Shown here: one piece after another, positions 1-5,558 of the stretch
Layout of the letters: every line of letters begins with the position of its first letter
Numbering within the stretch: position 1 is the first letter of the stretch
DNA from: Anaerococcus sp. Marseille-P3915
Lineage (GTDB): Bacteria; Bacillota; Clostridia; Tissierellales; Peptoniphilaceae
NCBI RefSeq assembly: GCF_900258475.1
Contig: NZ_LT984887.1
Coordinates: 1,250,306-1,314,305, forward strand
Direction of reading: 5' to 3'
DNA: 64,000 nt
Made by a program: the position numbers and the translations under genes
Notes under the pieces: generated by a model
Told to the model about the DNA's origin: nothing
The model's database searches: none
The model's input: the letters and a program-made list of their open reading frames with translations, nothing else

Positions 1-540
1 GCAGGCATCATGATAATGAATACAACAGCAGTATCAATTAGATTTGCCAAGGTGGCAAGCCTAAGCCTAAGTCCTGATGCAAACCTAAATATGTATATGC
101 TAATCTTACCCATAGCAGGCATGATCTCAGGCTTTCTCTTTGGCTATATAAATAGAAAACTCAGGTCCAAAACCCTGCTTCTAGGCCTAGTAATCTACAT
201 CCTAACTAACATAAGCCTAGGCTCTTTTGGAGAAAATCTCCTAGTCTACCTAGCAGGCATGGCCCTCTTAGCCTTCTGCCAAAGCCTCTGCACCCCATAT
301 ATCCTAGCAGAAGTATCAAGATTTGTAAGAGGCTCATCAGCAAGGCTTATAAATAATTTCATCTTTGTAGGAGTAAACCTAGGAGGATTTTTATCAAGTA
401 TCTACCTAAACCTAATCACAAAGATATTTGGCTTAAAAAGCCCCACCAGCCCCTTCCTATCCTTCATAGGATTTTATATAATCTTATTTGCAATATTTTT
501 CTATGAATACCTAAGTGTAAGGTCTTTTAGGAGAGTATAA
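1..540 (+). CDS. MFS-type transporter, C-terminal part (5' truncated by window)
   Basis: The reading frame is open from base 1, so the start lies outside the window; the visible ATG at 10 need not be the start. The ~179 visible residues are strongly hydrophobic and contain several membrane segments. An RKLRSK loop between helices (about residues 48-53 from the ATG at 10) is typical of major facilitator superfamily proteins. The substrate cannot be read from this fragment. A strong terminator follows at once, and codon choice is like the core genes further right rather than the AT-rich island that begins after it. Confidence 0.7.
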   Translation, partial: AGIMIMNTTAVSIRFAKVASLSLSPDANLNMYMLILPIAGMISGFLFGYINRKLRSKTLLLGLVIYILTNISLGSFGENLLVYLAGMALLAFCQSLCTPYILAEVSRFVRGSSARLINNFIFVGVNLGGFLSSIYLNLITKIFGLKSPTSPFLSFIGFYIILFAIFFYEYLSVRSFRRV

Positions 541-544
541 ATAA

Positions 545-579
545 AAATCTCGGAATTTAAATTTTCCGAGATTTTTTTA
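545..579 (+). terminator. Rho-independent terminator of the MFS gene
   Basis: The inverted repeat AAATCTCGGAA / TTCCGAGATTT is followed by a run of seven T. It starts five bases after the transporter stop codon. Confidence 0.85.
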
Positions 580-668
580 TCTATGCTCTTTTTCGAATTT
601 TTAAGATATTCTTTGTATAATTTTTTATAAACTTCTGAATCTTTTAAAAGTATAGATTGGTTTTGTAA
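580..668 (-). pseudogene. Possible C-terminal remnant of an ABC exporter
   Basis: Read on the minus strand in a frame different from the membrane gene upstream, this stretch gives LLKDSEVYKKLYKEYLKNSK. That resembles the usual tail of ABC exporter ATPases (a loop, then a Y-x-x-L-Y helix). It has no start codon and no nucleotide-binding motifs, and its frame runs through the terminator at 545-579. It would fit a decayed export gene of the adjacent bacteriocin-like cassette, but the match is short and could be chance. Confidence 0.25.
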
Positions 669-670
669 TA

Positions 671-961
671 TTATTTTATTATATAAAGAATGAACAAAAT
701 AATACCACCTAATACTAAAGTTATACCTACAGATAAAATAACAGTTTCCAAGCCATCTTCATATGTTATTGGTTTAAAGCTATTATTACCCTTTTTATAA
801 AAGATTATAGTATCAATAGCAGATATTACCAACACTATCGCAAGAATATACCAAATATTTAAAGAGGCCTGTAGTATATTTATTGAGATGGCAAAACCAA
901 TAAATAATATAAAGTTGTAGATATAAAGTTGTGATATTGATATATTTTTTGGCTTTTTCAT
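671..961 (-). CDS. Small three-helix membrane protein, candidate immunity protein
   Basis: It encodes 96 aa with three clear hydrophobic segments (about residues 13-30, 33-52 and 75-95) and a short charged loop with KKGNNSFK. It starts two bases after the stop of the secreted bacteriocin-like gene, so the two are almost certainly one transcript. Small polytopic proteins directly downstream of a bacteriocin gene are often immunity proteins; that role is inferred from position and shape only. I do not recognise the family. Confidence 0.55.
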   Translation of the reverse strand: MKKPKNISISQLYIYNFILFIGFAISINILQASLNIWYILAIVLVISAIDTIIFYKKGNNSFKPITYEDGLETVILSVGITLVLGGIILFILYIIK

Positions 962-963
962 AA

Positions 964-1587
964 TTATTTACCACACTGTTCACTTACCCAAGTCCAGCCT
1001 ACACTATTTACGCCAGCTACTATAGCGAATGCAACAGGACCGCCTACCATTCCGGCAATTGCCGTGTATAAACTACCTATACTAGTTCCTATTAAACCCA
1101 TTACATAAGGACACCAAGCGGCGGGACCCGTTTTATAAGTACTTATATCTGGAGATACATATAAAATTTTATTAAATTCACCGTTATTATCTTTGCCTAC
1201 AATCATTTTAGAACCGTTTTCTTTAATAAATTCCATAGTTTCTGGATTATTATTTATTGAATGCACTCTAATCTCAGAATTAAGATCTTTATTTACTTGA
1301 ATTAATCCTGTAGTAGATTCATCTTTACTATGATAATAAATGAAATCTAAATCTTTAAATGATCTTACATTTGGATCTATAATAAATCCATTTTTCTCCA
1401 ACTCTTTAATTTTATTATTTAAAAAATCACTTTCATTTGTTAATTCTGATAAGTAAGTTTCTTTATGTAATACTACTTCATTTTTAAACTCTTTAGCTTT
1501 AGATGCATAAGCTATGTTTGAAAAAATTGGCAAGCATAATGCGAGTGATAAAAATATTGATACCATCTTCTTTGAAGTCTTGTTCAT
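964..1587 (-). CDS. Secreted bacteriocin-like protein with Gly-rich hydrophobic C-terminus
   Basis: The 207-aa product has a Sec signal peptide (MNKTSKKM then a hydrophobic stretch, cleavage near AYA-SK) and a charged middle region of ~120 aa. It ends in a ~48-residue hydrophobic domain full of Gly/Ala and small residues, bounded by two cysteines (WCPY near the domain start, EQCGK at the end). This layout (signal, pro-region, small two-Cys amphipathic toxin) is that of some processed bacteriocins and haloarchaeal-type microhalocins, but I recognise no named family. AAGGAG lies 7 bases before the ATG. It sits left of the 430-bp block exactly where the other module carries its RiPP precursor. 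Confidence 0.55.
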   Translation of the reverse strand: MNKTSKKMVSIFLSLALCLPIFSNIAYASKAKEFKNEVVLHKETYLSELTNESDFLNNKIKELEKNGFIIDPNVRSFKDLDFIYYHSKDESTTGLIQVNKDLNSEIRVHSINNNPETMEFIKENGSKMIVGKDNNGEFNKILYVSPDISTYKTGPAAWCPYVMGLIGTSIGSLYTAIAGMVGGPVAFAIVAGVNSVGWTWVSEQCGK

Positions 1588-1625
1588 ATAAATCTCCTTT
1601 TCTTTTATAAATTTTTATTTGATTT

Positions 1626-1653
1626 TTTATATTCCATTACACAATATTGACAA
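1626..1653 (-). promoter_or_regulatory. Candidate promoter of the bacteriocin-like operon
   Basis: On the minus strand TTGTCA (1653-1648) is separated by 16 bp from TATAAA (1631-1626), 38 bases before the start codon at 1587. Both boxes lie in the part that is unique to module 1, just outside the repeated block. Confidence 0.4.
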
Positions 1654-1739
1654 ACTATTAGGTTAATATATTATCACACAATTTTCATTATTTCAATATT
1701 CTGTTACATCAGTCAATTCAATAATGCTGTGTAAAATTT

Positions 1740-1781
1740 ACTAGCACAATATTTACTATTTAGAAGATGTATTGTACTAGT
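1740..1781. promoter_or_regulatory. Interrupted dyad in the repeat block, copy 1
   Basis: ACTAGCACAATA, 18 bp, then TATTGTACTAGT: 12-bp arms with one mismatch. Copy 2 (10268-10309) has perfect arms. No T-run follows, so it is unlikely to be a terminator. On the minus strand a shared TTGACT (1716-1711) lies 24 bp beyond it, so it could be an operator for leftward transcription. Confidence 0.4.
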
Positions 1782-1899
1782 TAGGGTTTCAAATGACCTT
1801 TTTTATACAATTATACAAGCTCTATCTAAAAATCCCCTCTAGATCTAAAAAATAATTTTAATAAAACTAACGAGAGATCTCTAGTAATGACTTATATGG

Positions 1900-2020
1900 T
1901 TACATAATTGATAATGGCCAACTATCAGATGAACCACAACCCGTATAATTACAAGATAACTCTATTTTGTTACCTGCAAAAATTGACTTTAACTTTTTGA
2001 TTAATCAATGGGTTAAACAT
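1900..2020 (-). pseudogene. Frame-interrupted small Cys-containing peptide ORF, copy 1
   Basis: An ATG at 2020 with AGGG upstream opens MFNPLINQKVKVNFCR and a stop. In another frame the following bases read GNKIELSCNYTG and then CGSSDSWPLSIM before a stop at 1902-1900. A single frame change would join them into a ~40-aa peptide with a KV-rich leader and a C-x4-C core, which looks like a peptide-precursor shape. Copy 2 has the same break, so either both are dead or the resemblance is accidental. Confidence 0.25.
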
Positions 2021-2091
2021 AATATTCCCTACTTACGTAACAAAGTAAGCATTAAATCGATTTATATCTATATTATAAAGTTTAGATGTAA

Positions 2092-2123
2092 ATTTGTACA
2101 GGACACATGTGTCCTGTACAAAT
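2092..2123. promoter_or_regulatory. Perfect palindrome, likely ComR/Rgg-type operator, copy 1
   Basis: The half-site TTTGTACAGGACACA is followed by its exact reverse complement, 30 bp in all; one more base pair matches on each side here. The inner ACAGGACA-CATG-TGTCCTGT fits the dyad GACA-N4-TGTC that I recall for the streptococcal ComR box. A TATAAT box lies at 2138-2143, and the right half-site overlaps the expected -35 position (TGTACA 2115-2120, 17-bp spacing). The same palindrome at the same spacing precedes the second peptide gene. Confidence 0.75.
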
Positions 2124-2143
2124 CATCTATAAAATTATATAAT
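2115..2143 (+). promoter_or_regulatory. Promoter of the peptide gene, copy 1
   Basis: TGTACA (2115-2120), 17 bp, TATAAT (2138-2143). The -35 element is poor and lies inside the palindrome, as expected for an activator-dependent promoter. The start codon is 31 bases downstream, preceded by AAGAAAGG. Confidence 0.6.
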
Positions 2144-2173
2144 TTTAATAAAATATTAAGAAAGGTTTTAACT

Positions 2174-2299
2174 ATGACTAAAAAACTCAAATTTTTAAGC
2201 ATTATAATATTGTCAGTTGCATTGATTTTACCATATAGCTCACCAGATGGCAGGGAAGATGATATTATAGATTTCTATTCAATTAATGATTTATTTTAG
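2174..2299 (+). CDS. Small exported peptide, candidate pheromone precursor (module 1)
   Basis: It encodes 41 aa: a Lys-rich start (MTKKLKF), a hydrophobic helix (about residues 8-21) and an acidic C-terminal tail ending DIIDFYSINDLF. This is the form of Rgg/ComR signal-peptide precursors (SHP, ComS): a short signal-like segment with the active peptide at the C-terminus. The longer in-frame reading from 1967 has no Shine-Dalgarno and crosses the palindrome and promoter, so I use the ATG at 2174. The last 9 bases overlap the 3' end of the convergent regulator gene, a layout typical of such pairs. Confidence 0.6.
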   Translation: MTKKLKFLSIIILSVALILPYSSPDGREDDIIDFYSINDLF

Positions 2300-3178
2300 T
2301 ATTAAGCTATTGTGTTTTCGTTCAATAGTTTCATTTAATCTTACAAGTCCAGATAATTTAGCACACATTTTAGAATAGTTTATTGACTTACTATAAGTTT
2401 CATATCCTAAGTCAAGTTCACATATGAATTTATCATAATATAACATAGATAGAGCTTCTAGATCTTTATTTGTAGTCGCTTCATTTATAGCTTTTGTAAT
2501 TAATTTTATAGCGTCTTTGCTTCTAGAGTCTATATAGAGTCTATTTATAATGGAATTGTATATCAGCATCTTTACAACACTATTATTACACTTTTGGGAT
2601 AATTTATCTAGTATTTCATAATTGTTAAATGATTTATATTCTTTAAAATCATTACATATATTTACTAATATCCTCATTTCTATGGTGGAATACTTCCTAT
2701 CAATAATATTAGAATTATTGTATATTGTTGATGTAATCTCTTCATATCTTTCTTTAAAATCGAATTTATCAAATTTCTTATTCAGTATCCTATCCATAAA
2801 TAGTCTTAAAAGTTTTATGTTTTTTTCTTTTCCCATCATTAACTTATTATCATTTTCAACTGTAGAAAGTTTCTTTGATAGGATTTCTGCTTCGTTTTTT
2901 TCGATAAAGATGCTTGCTACTCCCAATTTATTTAATATTTCTTCATAAAGGTAGTCTGTTTCAAAAAGATTTTTATAATATATATCAAGTAAATCTTCTT
3001 CATAAGCTTGTGAAAGTAGGATAAGGGAATCTGCTCCTAGGCTCTTTATATTACTATTTTCAAGTCTAGATAGGCTTCTTACGCTTATGCCTGTAAGATA
3101 TTCTACATCCTCTTGCCTTAATCTTTTTCCTATCCTGATATCTTTTAAAATCTTTCCAAAGTCTTGGCTTTTAGTCAT
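2291..3178 (-). CDS. Rgg/ComR-like peptide-sensing regulator (module 1)
   Basis: The 295-aa protein has an N-terminal HTH_3 domain (about residues 7-62, with RQEDVEYLTGISVRSLSRLE) followed by a long helical region without enzyme motifs, which fits the TPR-like sensor of RRNPP/Rgg regulators. Its first ~67 residues are almost identical to those of 10837-11721, whereas the rest is only distantly similar. It converges on the small peptide gene 2174-2299 and would be expected to bind the peptide and the palindrome at 2092-2123. AAGGAGC precedes the ATG, and a TATAAT (3203-3198) lies close upstream, giving a short leader. ComR-type versus SHP-type Rgg cannot be decided by eye. Confidence 0.75.
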   Translation of the reverse strand: MTKSQDFGKILKDIRIGKRLRQEDVEYLTGISVRSLSRLENSNIKSLGADSLILLSQAYEEDLLDIYYKNLFETDYLYEEILNKLGVASIFIEKNEAEILSKKLSTVENDNKLMMGKEKNIKLLRLFMDRILNKKFDKFDFKERYEEITSTIYNNSNIIDRKYSTIEMRILVNICNDFKEYKSFNNYEILDKLSQKCNNSVVKMLIYNSIINRLYIDSRSKDAIKLITKAINEATTNKDLEALSMLYYDKFICELDLGYETYSKSINYSKMCAKLSGLVRLNETIERKHNSLILK

Positions 3179-3223
3179 AACTTGCTCCTTGGATATAATT
3201 ATACTTTAGATTTTAATTTTAAA

Positions 3224-3252
3224 GGAAAAAATCCCGGAATTATCCCGAGATT
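3224..3252 (-). terminator. Terminator after the small membrane gene, copy 1
   Basis: On the minus strand AATCTCGGG pairs with CCGGGATT, followed by a run of T. It separates the glsA-type unit from the regulator gene. The equivalent hairpin in copy 2 is at 11773-11795, with a weaker T-run. Confidence 0.6.
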
Positions 3253-3271
3253 CTTATTTTTTATTAACAAA

Positions 3272-3622
3272 TTATTTGAGATATTCATTAGTAAGCTTCC
3301 TTGCTTCTAGGAAGTTTACTATAGAATAGATACCTATACCGTTGTAGATTATCTTTATTAGGCTACTTATATCGGCGTTTGGATCTACTATATTTAGCTT
3401 AGTTCTTATGAAGTATAAGATTAATATTGTCACTCCATAGATTGCTGCTCCTATTAGGGTTAATTTTAAATCTAGGGCCTTGGCCTTGGCCTTTCTTTCT
3501 GGCTTAACTAGGGTTAGGCCAAAAACTGCTATGGCAAGTATTATTAATACATAAGCTGGAATTTTTACAAAATATAGGGCGATGAGTCCTATTAAATAAA
3601 GTGCTAGTGAAAGTATTGGCAT
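3272..3622 (-). CDS. Small conserved membrane protein (copy 1)
   Basis: The 116-aa product has about four hydrophobic segments and a KPERKAKAKALDLK cytoplasmic-type loop near residue 45. It is about 90% identical by eye to 11821-12162. It follows the glsA remnant by 9 bases, with TCCTCC (reverse of GGAGGA) just before the start, so it was once cotranscribed with glutaminase. No function is recognised; a role linked to glutamine or glutamate handling would be inference from the shared operon. Confidence 0.6.
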   Translation of the reverse strand: MPILSLALYLIGLIALYFVKIPAYVLIILAIAVFGLTLVKPERKAKAKALDLKLTLIGAAIYGVTILILYFIRTKLNIVDPNADISSLIKIIYNGIGIYSIVNFLEARKLTNEYLK

Positions 3623-3631
3623 TTTTTCCTC

Positions 3632-3851
3632 CTATTTTACAAATATATTTAAATTTAGTTCGTAGGATAAGATTTTTAATAATTCCTTATCAGCCTCTCC
3701 ATAGTAGTAGGTATCTCCAGTTGTAGATGTGATAGCAAGGACAAAGGTCTCAGAATCTACATTTAATAATTCTGGTATGTATGAAGCAACCTCTCCCTTT
3801 CCTATAAATCTTTCACTTTTTACTATCGATTTTATTTCTATCAAAAAACAT
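3632..3851 (-). pseudogene. glsA: Glutaminase glsA remnant
   Basis: Only ~80 codons remain compared with 310 in the intact copy at 12172-13104. A 693-bp in-frame deletion (231 codons) removed the catalytic core; its ends in the intact copy both carry CTTA (12226-12229 and 12919-12922), indicating microhomology. A further ~20-bp loss near the 5' end shifts the frame from the original ATG (3851). The IS element lies right where the ribosome-binding site was. The remaining frame keeps the GEV(A)xYIPEL start region and the KELLKILSYELNLNIFVK tail. Confidence 0.85.
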
Positions 3852-3896
3852 AATGTCTGACCTGAACCCGTAAACACGGAATAATTTAATAATATT

Positions 3897-4783
3897 TTAA
3901 GCGGAATGTAATCTGTACATAACAGGGGACATTCCGTTTAATTTTGTTTTAATCCTATCCTCATTGTACCATTTTATATATTTTTCAATCTCATTTCTTA
4001 AATGATCATAGCTTTTAAAATCTTCTCCATAATACATTTCCTGTTTCAATATTCCAAAGAAGTTCTCCATTGGAGAATTGTCTAGACAATTCCCTTTTCT
4101 TGACATACTTTGCCTTATATCCATCTTTTCTAGTTTTTTAGTCCAAGTACTATGTTGGTAATGAAATCCTTGGTCTGAGTGTATAATTAAATCTTTAATG
4201 TCTTTATTTTCTTCTAATGCTTTTTCTAGCATAGTATTAGTTAATTCTATTGTTGGGTGATTACTTAGTGTATAGCTGATTATTTCACTGTTGTATAGGT
4301 CTAATATTGGTGATAGGTATAGTTTCTTTTCTTGTCCTTTAATTCTAAATTCTGTTACATCTGTTAGCCATAATTGATTTGGTTTAGTAGCTTTAAACTG
4401 TCTTTTTACAACATTATCTGCTACTTTACCTATTTGTCCCTTGTATGATGAGTATTTTCTTGATCTAGTTTTAAATTTAGAGCATAGCAAGGATTCTTCT
4501 CTCATTATTCTTAAGACTTTTTTATGATTAATATTAAAGCCTTTATTTTTTAATACCATAGTTACTCTTCTATAGCCATATCTACCTTTTGATGCTTCTA
4601 CTATGGTTGTTATTTCTTTTCTAATTTCTTTATCTTTATCTACTGGACTTTCTAATTTTATCTTCCATTCATAGTATGATGATTTTGGTAATTTAGCTAT
4701 TTCTAGCCATTTACTTACTTTACTTTGTGGATATATTTTTAGAAGTTTGAGGATTATCTGTGTCTTTTCCTTGCTTCTGCTTC
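3897..4783 (-). CDS. IS3-family transposase OrfB (DDE catalytic part)
   Basis: The rve integrase core shows the three acidic residues in WLTDVTEF, IIHSDQGFHY and SPMENFFGILKQE. The first ATG in frame is at 4559, but the frame is open further upstream and keeps family-typical sequence (SKWLEIAKLPKSSYYEW), so the functional product is made by -1 frameshifting from orfA near AGGAAAAGA at about 4775. The upstream end given is approximate. Confidence 0.85.
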
Positions 4784-5293
4784 CTCTTCCAGTAGCAAGG
4801 CTTGTAGCTTTTTTTCGTAGATTATCTTCATTTTTAGAAGTCTATTTTCTTCTCTTAATCTTATTAACTCTTCTCTTTCACTTTCATTTATTGGAGTATT
4901 AAGTTTAGACTTTTTATTTGATTTGGTCATATTTTTTCTAGGCCTTCCTCTGTTATCCTCTAGTCCAGATAAACCACGCTGTCTATATGCTCTCTCCCGA
5001 TTACATATTATTGATTTATTGCTTATATTAAAGTGCTCTGCGGTTTGTCTGAATGAGATATTATTGATTTGCCTATATTGTATTACAGATAGCTTAAATT
5101 CACTAGTGAATTTATCTTTATTTTGCTTTTTTGATAAGTTATCAAATCCACCTGATTGATATTTGATTATCCAGTTTTGTAATGTACCTTCGGGTATATC
5201 ATATTTTTTAGCAACCATCGGACTGCCTCCAGATTCCCCTGATAAATATTCCGTTACTAGTTTGATTTTAAATTCTTTTGTGTATTTTGGCAT
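4754..5293 (-). CDS. IS3-family OrfA (double HTH)
   Basis: It encodes 179 aa with two helix-turn-helix units (YTKEFKIKLVTEYL... about residues 4-50; FTSEFKLSVIQYR... about residues 63-110) and a C-terminal coiled coil (SEREELIRLREENRLLKMK). This is the IS150-group type, longer than the single-HTH OrfA of other IS3 groups. It provides DNA binding for the transposase and overlaps orfB in the -1 frame. Confidence 0.88.
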   Translation of the reverse strand: MPKYTKEFKIKLVTEYLSGESGGSPMVAKKYDIPEGTLQNWIIKYQSGGFDNLSKKQNKDKFTSEFKLSVIQYRQINNISFRQTAEHFNISNKSIICNRERAYRQRGLSGLEDNRGRPRKNMTKSNKKSKLNTPINESEREELIRLREENRLLKMKIIYEKKLQALLLEEEAEARKRHR

Positions 5294-5341
5294 ACAAAAA
5301 CCCCTCCATCCGTATTCCGGATTTTGGGGTTCAGGTCAGTC

Positions 5342-5558
5342 ACTCTCCTGTTTTTTTATCTAATACTATTAATGTACTTTATTAGGATAGGAGCTACATT
5401 TTTTATTTTATATTGTTTTATTAATTACAATGCCTACATATAGAATTGTCTTATAATTCTAAATAATATTTCTATATATAGTTTTACAAATTAATTATGC
5501 TATCATTGTAAGACTGATAAACAGCAGATAAAATATATTTTTCGAGAATAAACATTTA
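5342..5558. other. Intergenic stretch between IS element and RiPP operon
   Basis: Very AT-rich. I see no gene, clear terminator or similarity to the sequence upstream of the intact glsA, so the right flank of the IS is not the original upstream region of the glsA remnant. Confidence 0.5.

Larger units (their letters stand above)
1694..2123. repeat. 430-bp conserved regulatory block, copy 1
   Basis: From CAATATTCTGTTACATC to the palindrome, this sequence matches 10222-10650 at a constant offset of 8528 bp, with only scattered substitutions up to about 2070 and again across the palindrome. It holds no large gene. Visible inside it are an interrupted dyad (1740-1781), a broken mini-ORF on the minus strand (1900-2020) and the 30-bp palindrome upstream of the peptide gene. 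It separates divergent transcription units in both modules. Confidence 0.9.
2975..3853. repeat. Second duplicated block, copy 1 (regulator 5' end to glsA start)
   Basis: From within the regulator gene through the terminator, the small membrane gene and the glsA remnant, this sequence parallels 11518-13106. The differences are point changes plus two deletions in glsA. The homology stops at the IS element end. Confidence 0.85.
3858..5338 (-). mobile_element. IS3-family (IS150-like) insertion sequence, complete
   Basis: The 1481-bp element begins TGACCTGAACCC and ends with its reverse complement GGGTTCAGGTCA; weaker matching extends the inverted repeats to ~25 bp. It is flanked on both sides by GTC (3855-3857 and 5339-5341), a 3-bp target duplication. 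It contains two overlapping frames, orfA and orfB, with an intact DDE triad, so it may still be active. It lies between the truncated glsA remnant and the RiPP operon. Confidence 0.9.

Noticed and set aside
2093-2122. The 30-bp palindrome read as a terminator hairpin
   Set aside because: No T-run follows on the plus strand in either copy, and the -10 box is at fixed distance downstream, so an operator is more likely.
1967-2173. Upstream in-frame extension of the small peptide gene, making a 110-aa protein
   Set aside because: It runs through the palindrome and promoter, has no ribosome-binding site, and copy 2 does not keep the extension.
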